13,927 nt of DNA from Firmicutes bacterium UBA6418 (GTDB taxonomy: Bacteria > Bacillota > Clostridia > Peptostreptococcales > Anaerovoracaceae), in assembly GCA_002439735.1 (NCBI GenBank), contig DJPG01000095.1, positions 1,516-15,442 on the forward strand, given 5' to 3'. Below, in pieces: positions 6,052 through 12,854 of this stretch. The notes beneath the pieces were generated by a model that saw only the letters and a list, made by a program, of their open reading frames with translations, had not been told where the DNA came from and searched no databases. The number at the start of each line of letters is the position of its first letter. The first letter of the stretch is position 1. A program made the position numbers and the translations under genes.

Positions 6052-7335
6052 TTATTTTGTAGTTGCGTCGTACAGGGCTTCCGCGTTATCCCATTCTTTG
6101 ATGATCTCCGGGATTACCTTGTACAGGTCACCGACGATCGCGTAGTCTGCAACTTCCATGATCGGAGCGTCTGCATCCTTGTTGATCGCTACGATACAAT
6201 CGGAGTTCTGCATACCTGCCAGGTGCTGGATCGCGCCGGAGATACCGCATGCGAAGTAGATCTTCGGCTTTACAGTGGTACCGGTCTGTCCTACCTGGTG
6301 GGAGTGATCGATCCAACCAGCATCTACTGCCGCTCTGGAAGCACCAACAACACCGCCGACCTTGTCCGCGAACTGTTTGATCAGTTCAAAACCGGAAGCG
6401 TCGCCAAGTCCACGTCCGCCGGAGCAGATGATGTCAGCATCCGTTAAGGATACCATTTCCTTTGCGGATTTTACGATGTCCTTGATATCAATTCTGACAT
6501 CTGCTTCGGACAGAATCGGTTTTACGTTGACGATCTCACCGGTTGCGCCTGCCTGTCTTTCCTGTTTCTGCATTACGCCAGGTCTTACGGTGGACATCTG
6601 CGGTCTGGTCTTCGGACAGATGATGGTAGCCATCAGGTTGCCGCCGAATGCCGGACGCGTCTGCTTGATGCCGGTGGACGGGTCGTTCGGGTCTAAGGTG
6701 GAGGTATCCAGTGTGGTGTTCGCCTTCGCGAATTCGATGTACTTGGAAACCTTTACATCAAGGTGTGTACAGTCAGCTGTCAGACCGGTATTGCATCTTG
6801 CTGCGATACGCGGCGCGAAGTCACGGCCGATGTGGGTAGCACCGTAAAGAACGATTTCCGGCTTGTATTCATCAATCAGCTGCTTCAGAACCTTTGTATA
6901 AGCGTCCGTGGTGTAGTTTGCAAGGAGCGGATCCTGTACAAGGTAAACCTTTTCCGCGCCGTATTCGAAGCATTCCTGCGCAAGATGTTCAATGCCGTCA
7001 CCGATCAGAACTGCGCAGATCTGTGTATCATCACTGATATCCTTTGCCAGCTTCTTACCTTCGCCGAGAAGTTCTAACGCTACGTTCTGGATTTTGCCCT
7101 GTCTCTGTTCCGCGAATACCCAGATGTGCTTGTAAGCAGAAAGGTCAACCTTCTCTGCTTCCGGAGCAGCTTCAATTGCGTCAAACTTACACTTTGCGAT
7201 ACAAGCGTTACAGTTTGTACATTTGCCTTCGTCTACGATCGCGAGTCTGTTTTCGACTCTCAGCGCGTCAAACGGGCAGGCTTTTACGCAGAGGCTGCAG
7301 CCTTTACATTTATCTTTTAAAATCTTAATTGCCAT
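6052..7335 (-). CDS. etfA: Electron transfer flavoprotein alpha subunit with N-terminal 2[4Fe-4S] ferredoxin domain
   Basis: This 427-residue protein is longer than a plain EtfA (about 320-340). The extra part is an N-terminal clostridial ferredoxin domain with two perfect CX2CX2CX3C motifs at Cys10/13/16/20 and Cys39/42/45/49. The EtfA part starts near residue 65 (YKHIWVFAEQRQG). Its C-terminal FAD domain shows SGGRGLG (305-311), GASRAAVDAG (331-340), QVGQTGTTV (346-354), GISGAIQH (364-371) and INKD (384-387). It should carry electrons between EtfB, its own FAD, and the partner dehydrogenase at 8179-9321. Ferredoxin-fused EtfA is known from bifurcating complexes such as CarE of Acetobacterium woodii caffeyl-CoA reductase. 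AAGGAGGA precedes ATG 7335, and the gene follows etfB by 19 nt. It is the last gene before the terminator at 5971-6000. Confidence 0.95.
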   Translation of the reverse strand: MAIKILKDKCKGCSLCVKACPFDALRVENRLAIVDEGKCTNCNACIAKCKFDAIEAAPEAEKVDLSAYKHIWVFAEQRQGKIQNVALELLGEGKKLAKDISDDTQICAVLIGDGIEHLAQECFEYGAEKVYLVQDPLLANYTTDAYTKVLKQLIDEYKPEIVLYGATHIGRDFAPRIAARCNTGLTADCTHLDVKVSKYIEFAKANTTLDTSTLDPNDPSTGIKQTRPAFGGNLMATIICPKTRPQMSTVRPGVMQKQERQAGATGEIVNVKPILSEADVRIDIKDIVKSAKEMVSLTDADIICSGGRGLGDASGFELIKQFADKVGGVVGASRAAVDAGWIDHSHQVGQTGTTVKPKIYFACGISGAIQHLAGMQNSDCIVAINKDADAPIMEVADYAIVGDLYKVIPEIIKEWDNAEALYDATTK

Positions 7336-7354
7336 TTTGTCTTCCTCCTTCGTA

Positions 7355-8161
7355 TTAGATGATATGCTTACCTTTCAGCTGTACTAAGAGATTCTTAGCC
7401 TGTTCGTTTTCCGTATCACCTGCGACAACCTGACCCGGAGCCTTCGGAGCCGGTGTGAAGGAGCGGAATACGTTTGTCGGGGAAGCTTCCAGACCGACTT
7501 TTGTCAGGTCTACTTCGATATCCTTCGCGTTCCAGATCTTGATATCCTTTTCGCCGAAGATACCCTTCATATTCATGTATCTAGGATCATTGAGTTCCTT
7601 GATTGCGGTCAGCATACAAGGAGTCTGGATGCCGATCAGTTCATAACCGTCTTCCATCTGTCTCTTAACGGTGATATCTTTGAGGTTGTCATCAATATGG
7701 AATTCTTCCACATAAGTAACCTGCGGGAGATCTAATTTTTCCGCAATCTGCGGACCTACCTGCGCAGTATCGCCGTCGATTGCCTGACGACCTGCGAAGA
7801 TCAGATCAACCGGACCGTTTTCTTTTTCCCATTTTTTGATCGCCGCTTCCAATACATTGGAAGTTGCCCATGTGTCGGATCCGCCGACTGCTCTGTCGGA
7901 TACCAGAATACCTTCGTCCGCGCCCTTTGCGATGCATTCGAACAGAAGATCTGTTGCCTGCGGAGGTCCCATGGAGATGACGGTAACAGTAACGTCATCA
8001 TATTTATCCTTAATTTTTAATGCTTCTTCCAGAGCGTTGTTGTCATCGTGGTTCAGGATTGATGGAACGCCGTCTCTGATTAATGTTCCTGTTTTCGGGT
8101 TAATCTTGATAACGTTTGTATCAGGAACTTGCTTTGCGCATACGATAATCTTAAATGCCAT
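7355..8161 (-). CDS. etfB: Electron transfer flavoprotein beta subunit
   Basis: This 268-residue EtfB opens with 'IIVCAKQVPDTNVIKINPKTG' and carries 'LNHDDNNALEEAL' near 37-48 and GRQAIDGDTAQVGP at 124-137. The last motif resembles EtfB subunits of bifurcating complexes, which bind a second FAD (the NADH-oxidising, bifurcating flavin) where mitochondrial and simple bacterial EtfB bind AMP. On that basis it probably takes electrons from NADH and splits them between the EtfA/dehydrogenase branch and ferredoxin. This is inference from family resemblance, not proven by sequence alone. GGAGGAG lies just ahead of ATG 8161. The gene starts 17 nt after the acyl-CoA dehydrogenase stop and clearly belongs to the same transcript. 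Confidence 0.95.
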   Translation of the reverse strand: MAFKIIVCAKQVPDTNVIKINPKTGTLIRDGVPSILNHDDNNALEEALKIKDKYDDVTVTVISMGPPQATDLLFECIAKGADEGILVSDRAVGGSDTWATSNVLEAAIKKWEKENGPVDLIFAGRQAIDGDTAQVGPQIAEKLDLPQVTYVEEFHIDDNLKDITVKRQMEDGYELIGIQTPCMLTAIKELNDPRYMNMKGIFGEKDIKIWNAKDIEVDLTKVGLEASPTNVFRSFTPAPKAPGQVVAGDTENEQAKNLLVQLKGKHII

Positions 8162-8178
8162 TTCTTTCTCCTCCTACC

Positions 8179-9321
8179 TTATTTCTTGAATGTCTTGCCG
8201 GCGATTACCATTCTCTGAACTTCGGAAGTACCTTCGTAGATTTCCGTAATCTTAGCATCTCTCATCATTCTTTCAACCGGATAATCCTTGGTGTAGCCGT
8301 AGCCGCCGTGGTACTGTACACACTTGGTCGTAACAGCCATTGCGGTTTCTGCAGCATATAACTTCGCCATTGCTGCAGCTTCGCCGTAGTTGAGGTGTCT
8401 GTCCTTCATATCGGCAGCTCTGTATACCAGCAGTCTGGCAGCTTCGATTCTGGTCTTAAGATCAGCCATTTCGAACTGCAGCGCCTGGAACTGGGAAAGC
8501 TTCTTGCCGAACTGCTTTCTTGCGTTCATGTATTCAACGGTTACGTCGAATGCGCCCTGCGCGATACCTAAAGCCTGGGAAGCGATACCGATACGACCGC
8601 CGTCCAGCGTGGACATTGCTACCTTGAAGCCGTCGCCGACCTGACCCAGCAGTCTGTCTTCCGGAATCACACAGTTCTGGAAGATCAGTTCGGTTGTGGA
8701 GGATGCGCAGATACCCATCTTATCTTCGGTCTTACCGATGGAGAAGCCTTCGTCGCCTTTTTCTACGATGAATGCGGAGATTCCATGGTTGCCTTTTTTC
8801 TTATCAGTCATTGCCATAACAACGAATACGTCAGCATATCCACCGTTTGTGATGAATACCTTTGCGCCGTTGAGAATCCACTTGCCGTCAACCAGCTCCG
8901 CTCTGGTCTGCTGTCCGGATGCGTCAGTACCCGCGTTCGGTTCGGTTAAACCGAAAGCACCAAGCTTCTTTCCGGAAAGAAGATCCGGCAGATATTTCAT
9001 TTTTTGTTCTTCATTACCCCAGTTAAAAATCGGCCAGCAGCACAGGGAAGTGTGAGCCGAGCAGATAACGCCTGTGGATGCACAGACTCTGGATAACTCT
9101 TCAACAGTGATCGCATAAGAGATGTGATCTCCGCCTGCTCCGCCGTACTGTGTCGGGAATGGAATTCCCAATAAACCATACTTAGCCATTTTTTCAACTG
9201 TTTCTACAGGGAATCTGTGTTCCTTGTCGATGTCAGCAGCTAAAGGTTCAACTTCGTTAACGGCAAATTCTCTTACCATTTTTCTTACGAATTCTTGTTC
9301 CTTCGTTGGTTGAAAGTTCAT
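8179..9321 (-). CDS. Acyl-CoA dehydrogenase (butyryl-CoA/caffeyl-CoA reductase type), Etf partner
   Basis: This 380-residue flavoprotein is a normal-length short-chain acyl-CoA dehydrogenase. Landmarks are FGLTEPNAGTDAS (123-135), 'ILNGAKVFITNGGYAD' (149-164), 'GGRIGIASQALGIAQGAFD', 'RKQFGKKLSQFQALQFEMADL', 'YHGGYGYTKDYPVERMMRDAK' and EIYEGTSEVQR. Glu363 in the last motif fits the catalytic base of butyryl-CoA dehydrogenases. In anaerobes such an enzyme next to EtfB and EtfA reduces an enoyl-CoA with NADH, and the complex can reduce ferredoxin at the same time. The substrate cannot be set from sequence: crotonyl-CoA, caffeyl-CoA, acrylyl-CoA or a branched/aryl enoyl-CoA are all possible. No thiolase, crotonase or CoA-transferase gene is in the window. 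AAGGAGG precedes ATG 9321. It is the first gene of the operon, under a Rex-like site. Confidence 0.95.
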   Translation of the reverse strand: MNFQPTKEQEFVRKMVREFAVNEVEPLAADIDKEHRFPVETVEKMAKYGLLGIPFPTQYGGAGGDHISYAITVEELSRVCASTGVICSAHTSLCCWPIFNWGNEEQKMKYLPDLLSGKKLGAFGLTEPNAGTDASGQQTRAELVDGKWILNGAKVFITNGGYADVFVVMAMTDKKKGNHGISAFIVEKGDEGFSIGKTEDKMGICASSTTELIFQNCVIPEDRLLGQVGDGFKVAMSTLDGGRIGIASQALGIAQGAFDVTVEYMNARKQFGKKLSQFQALQFEMADLKTRIEAARLLVYRAADMKDRHLNYGEAAAMAKLYAAETAMAVTTKCVQYHGGYGYTKDYPVERMMRDAKITEIYEGTSEVQRMVIAGKTFKK

Positions 9322-9396
9322 TTAAATGCCTCCTTAAATTATTAATAACGGTCATGTTTAGGAAAAATCAAAGACCTGTTTTTAACTTGTTATCCC

Positions 9397-9414
9397 ATGT
9401 TAAAGACATAACAA
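9397..9414 (-). promoter_or_regulatory. Candidate Rex (NADH-sensing repressor) operator
   Basis: On the minus strand the 18-mer TTGTTATGTCTTTAACAT matches the Rex consensus TTGTTAANNNNTTAACAA at 12 of its 14 defined positions. It sits just downstream of the predicted -10, overlapping the expected transcription start, a classic repressor position. Rex control of butyryl-CoA dehydrogenase/Etf operons is well established in other Clostridia. A further TTGTTAT half-site lies beside it (9387-9393, plus strand). Confidence 0.6.
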
Positions 9415-9417
9415 CAT

Positions 9418-9446
9418 ACAGTAATATTAAAGCACTTTTTTGACAA
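9418..9446 (-). promoter_or_regulatory. Candidate promoter of the acyl-CoA dehydrogenase-etfBA operon
   Basis: On the minus strand TTGTCA (9441-9446) is a 5/6 match to the -35 box and is 17 nt from TACTGT (9418-9423), a weaker -10. The predicted start is near 9411, leaving a leader of about 90 nt. An alternative -10, TAATAT, overlaps the spacer. Confidence 0.45.
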
Positions 9447-9491
9447 TCTTGCAAGGTATTTTTGCTTTTTTCCATCGGAAATTGTCGAATT

Positions 9492-10241
9492 TCATCTGTT
9501 TTTCACACTCTTTTTACAACTATTTCCAAAGTCATCTCCAATGCTTACTCTTCGTTCCAGTTCCTGTAATGTTTTCTTTTCGATACGGCAAACCTGTACT
9601 TGTGATATTCCCAGAATATCCGCAATCTGTTGCTGTGTAAAATCTTTATAATACCGCAGGATGATCACCTGGCGCTGGCGCGCGCTTAGCGATGCAATGC
9701 CCGCTGCCAGGTCAATCCTGTCGATGTTTTTTTCCTCTTCATCACCGCACAAATGCAGGCTGTCGTATTCTTCGAAATGCTGCATATGGTCGGCCGCTGC
9801 CAGTGCCTGGGCGACACGCTCTGCCGACAAGCCACTTGCTTCCGCAAGCTCCGAGATCTTAGGCGAGACTCCGTGCGCGGTCAAAAAGGCATTCTCCGCA
9901 CGGCGGACTGCCGTGATATCCGTCTTGATGCTCCGGCTGACTTTGAGACTTCCCTGATCCCGCAGCTGAGAACGGATCTCTCCGGCAATCATCGGCACCG
10001 CGTAGGTTGAAAACGCTAGTCCCCGCTCCGGATCAAATCGTCTCGCTGCCTTAAGCAGGCCGATGTAGCCAATCTGGATCAGATCCTCCGCTTCCGCCGG
10101 ATAAGCGCGCGAAAACCGCAAAGCAACCGATTTGACCAGTCCGGCGTGTTCCGCGACGATTCGTTCCAAAAAAGCTTTTTCAGCGGCCGTTTTGACGTCC
10201 GGTGCGGCGATAGCCCCGGATCTCCTGGTTTCAGATTCCAT
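9492..10241 (-). CDS. sigF: RNA polymerase sporulation sigma factor F
   Basis: This 249-residue sigma-70 family protein is close in length to B. subtilis SigF (255). Region 2 spans roughly residues 31-100, with 'DLIQIGYIGLLKAARRFDPE' and 'AFSTYAVPMIAGEIRSQLRD'. Region 3 follows to about 155. Region 4 (about 185-230) has 'LSARQRQVIILRYYKDFTQQ' and the HTH 'QIADILGISQVQVCRIEKK'. It is assigned as SigF rather than SigG or SigB from its place as third gene after spoIIAA and spoIIAB. SigF directs forespore transcription early in sporulation and is held inactive by SpoIIAB. ATG 10241 is chosen, overlapping the end of spoIIAB by 11 nt; an in-frame TTG at 10253 is less likely because the purine-rich AAGAAGA would then abut the start. 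No convincing terminator is seen after the stop. Confidence 0.92.
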   Translation of the reverse strand: MESETRRSGAIAAPDVKTAAEKAFLERIVAEHAGLVKSVALRFSRAYPAEAEDLIQIGYIGLLKAARRFDPERGLAFSTYAVPMIAGEIRSQLRDQGSLKVSRSIKTDITAVRRAENAFLTAHGVSPKISELAEASGLSAERVAQALAAADHMQHFEEYDSLHLCGDEEEKNIDRIDLAAGIASLSARQRQVIILRYYKDFTQQQIADILGISQVQVCRIEKKTLQELERRVSIGDDFGNSCKKSVKNR

Positions 10242-10668
10242 AATATGTATCAATCTTCTTGATCATCGTCACGGTCGTCCCCTCGCCCAGCCGGGAATCG
10301 ACCTTGATCTTATCCATAAAGCTTTCCATCACGGTAAACCCCATTCCGGAACGTTCTTCCCCGGTGTCGGTGGTAAAAAGCGGTTCCATCGCGCGTGCGA
10401 TGTTTTCGATTCCGACTCCCTTGTCCATGACTTTGATCATCAGGGTATCCTGCGAAAGGCAGGTGAATTCCAGTTCGACCTTACCGCCCACGGATTCCGC
10501 GTATCCGTGCAATACCGCGTTGCTGAATGCTTCCGAGACTGCCGTTTTGATCTCGGTGAGTTCTTCGACCGTCGGATCCAGCTCTCCCGCATAGGCTGCC
10601 GTGATGCCGCGAATCAAGCTCTGGTTCGCAAGATCCGCATCCACTTGAACTTTTAATAGTTTCTCCAT
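10231..10668 (-). CDS. spoIIAB: Anti-sigma F factor / serine kinase SpoIIAB
   Basis: This 145-residue GHKL-fold protein (B. subtilis SpoIIAB is 146) binds SigF to block it and phosphorylates SpoIIAA. The start is ATG 10668, set by an AAGGAGGT ribosome binding site; a longer in-frame reading upstream is not SpoIIAB-like. Visible ATP-binding boxes are the N-box EAFSNAVLHGY (46-56, Glu46 and Asn50), the G1 box DKGVGI (82-87) and the G2 box ERSGMGFTVME (105-115). Arg20, at the same position as the B. subtilis Arg20 that contacts both SigF and SpoIIAA, is conserved. It overlaps spoIIAA by 16 nt and sigF by 11 nt, so the three proteins are probably made in a coupled ratio. Confidence 0.95.
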   Translation of the reverse strand: MEKLLKVQVDADLANQSLIRGITAAYAGELDPTVEELTEIKTAVSEAFSNAVLHGYAESVGGKVELEFTCLSQDTLMIKVMDKGVGIENIARAMEPLFTTDTGEERSGMGFTVMESFMDKIKVDSRLGEGTTVTMIKKIDTYYGI

Positions 10669-11021
10669 TCTGCTACCTCCTTTCCTTTCAGCAGCTCTGC
10701 CGCTTCCACGTTCGTGTCGGCATAGGCCATCAGTGAAAAAATGCCCGCCATGTTCAGAATCGTTCGCACGCTTTTGATACACGCCGCGATGGCGACCCTG
10801 CCGCCATTTTCGCTCAGCCGTCGGTATCGCCCCAGCACGACCCCGATACCGGAGCTGTCCATATAAGTAACCTTTTCAAAATCAAAGACCAGATTTTTTA
10901 GCGCATGCGTTTCCAGCGCCCGGTCAATGTCACCGCGAACCCTTGCTGCCGCGTGGTGATCCAGCTCTCCCAGAAGCCGCGCCACCAGTACGTTTTCGCT
11001 TACCTCAAAAATGACTTCCAC
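10653..11021 (-). CDS. spoIIAA: Anti-sigma F factor antagonist SpoIIAA
   Basis: This 122-residue STAS-domain protein (B. subtilis SpoIIAA is 117) releases SigF from SpoIIAB when dephosphorylated. A GTG start at 11021 is chosen: AGGAGG lies 7 nt upstream, and the product then opens 'VEVIFEVSENVLVARLLGEL' as in the family. Starting at the ATG at 11159 would add 46 unrelated residues and run into the preceding terminator. The phosphorylation site lies in MDSSGIG, with Ser57 the expected SpoIIAB target (Ser58 in B. subtilis). Its 3' end overlaps the start of spoIIAB by 16 nt. The SpoIIE phosphatase that would act on it is not in the window. Confidence 0.93.
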   Translation of the reverse strand: MEVIFEVSENVLVARLLGELDHHAAARVRGDIDRALETHALKNLVFDFEKVTYMDSSGIGVVLGRYRRLSENGGRVAIAACIKSVRTILNMAGIFSLMAYADTNVEAAELLKGKEVAEWRNY

Positions 11022-11131
11022 TCTCTTGCCTCCTCTTATCTTATGGATCCTGTCTTTTTGCACAGTTCTAAAACTATGATACCGCAGCTTTGCCGAAAAG
11101 TCTTTAGGAGAATCGCGTGTATCCTGACTTC

Positions 11132-11142
11132 TTTTGTCAAAA
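11132..11142 (+). promoter_or_regulatory. Possible Spo0A box / -35 element upstream of spoIIAA
   Basis: TTTTGTCAAAA on the plus strand contains TGTCAAA, one mismatch from the Spo0A core TGTCGAA. The same bases read on the minus strand give a perfect TTGACA (-35-like) followed by AGTCAGGATA, which resembles a sigma-H -35 region. No convincing -10 follows either. It also overlaps the U-tract of the upstream terminator, so it may be fortuitous. Confidence 0.25.
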
Positions 11143-11176
11143 AAGCACGAAAGCCGCATTTCTGCAGCCCTCGTGC
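11139..11176 (-). terminator. Intrinsic terminator of the M20 peptidase gene
   Basis: On the minus strand GCACGAGGGCTGCA pairs with TGCGGCTTTCGTGC over 14 positions, including three G-U wobbles. A GAAA tetraloop closes the stem, and six U follow (11139-11144). It begins 17 nt after the peptidase stop and separates that gene from spoIIAA. Confidence 0.82.
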
Positions 11177-11192
11177 GGATAGAAGATTCGCC

Positions 11193-12830
11193 TTAGCCTA
11201 AAAGCTTATCGATCAATTGAATATATAAATACGGAAGCACGTCGAAGTTGTAGTGCTTATGCAGACGTTCCGTATGCTTATGAAAATCTTTGCCGTAGCC
11301 ACCCAGTACGATCCCCGGGACTTTGAATTTTTTCAGATCTTCTTCCGGGAACTGGTAGATCATATCGACTCCCACAAGATTTTCAAAGATATTGTCAAAA
11401 TTCATACCTTCGCTCAGACCGGTATAGCACATATCCGATATGCCCATATAGTAATCCTTCATTTTGAGCGTTTCTCCGAAATTTTCCCGTGCGTAGTCAA
11501 TGATCTCATCACAGCAGCGCATCAGCTTCGCCGCATCCTCGCCGTCTTTGCTCAGATAAACGTCCGGATAGTACGGCGGGATGAATGCCAGGATGATCAT
11601 CGGCTTCTTATCCTTGTACAATTCGTATACGCGTTTCACCAGGTTGACCGCGATGTCCTGCATCTCCAGCTTCTTATCCTGCAGTTCTTTCGCGTAAGCT
11701 TTCAAGTCAGCCTCTAAATCTCCTTGATAATCCGCGCGAACCTCATCATAAAGCTGCCGGTACGTTTTCACGCATGGTTCATACGGATGCCGGATTGGTG
11801 CCACACCGGTCAGTTTTTCGTAAGCGGCCGCTTTCTCATCCAGGAATCGGATCGCTTCCTGCATGGATTCTTCCGCAAGCTTCAAAAGTCTGCGATTCAT
11901 CTCTGCCGGATTCAGCTTCACGGTGATAAACGAATAGTAGGCGACGGCATACAACGGTGTCGACACGGAGTAGGTCCCCTTGAGATCCTGCATCTTCAAG
12001 CAGACCGGCGGCGGCGTTGTTTCGCCCAGGCTCTGCTGACAAAAGTCTGCATTCATCTCCAGCTTATGGTACAGCTGCGTGGACATCAGGGTCGGATCGA
12101 TCCCAAGGAAAGGTTCTCCCCCATGTGTGGACTCTCCGGCGAAAAAGAACATCGGCATGATCTTTCCGGATGCGCCGTAATGAATGTAGCGGTTGTTATC
12201 TCCTGCCTGATCTTCCATCATATAGCATTCGGTGAGCAACAAAGCCCTGTATTTCAGCCCCTTTTCCTCTGCCAGCTGATTGAAGAACGGTACAGCACGC
12301 AGCATACCCTCTGAATTTGTTTCCTCGCCGCAGACGGCCACATATAAGAGGTTCCCCTTGATACTTTTCTCCTCGGAGTAATGCTTCATGAGTTCCATGC
12401 AGAGCGCGTGTCCGTATTTCATATCCGCTGTTCCGCGCCCGAAGAGCCATTCGCCGCTTTCAAAGTCCTTTTTGCTGTCTTCATCCAGCGACGTTTCGTT
12501 AATACGTTTTGTTATCTCCTCAACATCGTAGGCAAGATCCTGCAGATGTCCGAATTCTTCTACATCGACGACATCGTAATGTCCGGTCAAGATTACAGTA
12601 TCCGGGCAGTCAGGATTCAACTCCAGAAAGGCGGTTACAATGCTGCGTTCGAATGGGTCATCGACCAGCGGAATCAGCTTGACATTCTCCGGATGTTCTT
12701 GAAAATAGGGAATTTCCCGCAAAAGTTCTTCCAGCTTATAAGCTGTCATTTTTTCGGACTCCGTTCCCGATACGCCGGGAACTTCAATCATCCGCAGCAT
12801 ATTATTGTACATAGTTTCCTTGTTGATCAT
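11193..12830 (-). CDS. M20-family zinc metallopeptidase, RocB-like
   Basis: This 545-residue protein matches the size and layout of the RocB-like branch of M20 peptidases (B. subtilis RocB, about 566 residues, an arginine-utilisation protein of unproven reaction). Metal and catalytic residues are present: His84 and Asp86 in GHYDVV, bridging Asp136 in GRGTADMK, and Glu169/Glu170 in CGEETNSEG. 'ESTHGGEP' in the lid region and a late His in 'GYGKDFHKHTERLHK' complete the pattern. It is therefore probably an active cytoplasmic, zinc-dependent amidase or aminoacylpeptidase; no signal peptide is visible. The substrate is unknown and no arginine-catabolism gene is nearby. ATG 12830 follows a GGGAGGT ribosome binding site, 24 nt after the thiI stop, so it may be co-transcribed with thiI. 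Confidence 0.88.
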   Translation of the reverse strand: MINKETMYNNMLRMIEVPGVSGTESEKMTAYKLEELLREIPYFQEHPENVKLIPLVDDPFERSIVTAFLELNPDCPDTVILTGHYDVVDVEEFGHLQDLAYDVEEITKRINETSLDEDSKKDFESGEWLFGRGTADMKYGHALCMELMKHYSEEKSIKGNLLYVAVCGEETNSEGMLRAVPFFNQLAEEKGLKYRALLLTECYMMEDQAGDNNRYIHYGASGKIMPMFFFAGESTHGGEPFLGIDPTLMSTQLYHKLEMNADFCQQSLGETTPPPVCLKMQDLKGTYSVSTPLYAVAYYSFITVKLNPAEMNRRLLKLAEESMQEAIRFLDEKAAAYEKLTGVAPIRHPYEPCVKTYRQLYDEVRADYQGDLEADLKAYAKELQDKKLEMQDIAVNLVKRVYELYKDKKPMIILAFIPPYYPDVYLSKDGEDAAKLMRCCDEIIDYARENFGETLKMKDYYMGISDMCYTGLSEGMNFDNIFENLVGVDMIYQFPEEDLKKFKVPGIVLGGYGKDFHKHTERLHKHYNFDVLPYLYIQLIDKLLG

Positions 12831-12854
12831 GCTTCTACCTCCCTTTTTCGTTTC

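Noticed and set aside
10669..10782. 38-codon N-terminal extension of SpoIIAB
   Set aside because: It lies out of frame within spoIIAA; ATG 10668 has AAGGAGGT upstream and gives the exact family length.
11022..11159. 46-codon N-terminal extension of SpoIIAA from an upstream ATG
   Set aside because: It overlaps the peptidase terminator, is unlike SpoIIAA proteins, and the GTG at 11021 has an ideal ribosome binding site.
11724..12314. Open frame of about 196 codons on the plus strand opposite the M20 peptidase, with similar ones opposite metF (1918-2478) and the acetyltransferase (886-1266)
   Set aside because: All lie inside well-supported genes on the other strand and have no domain signature.
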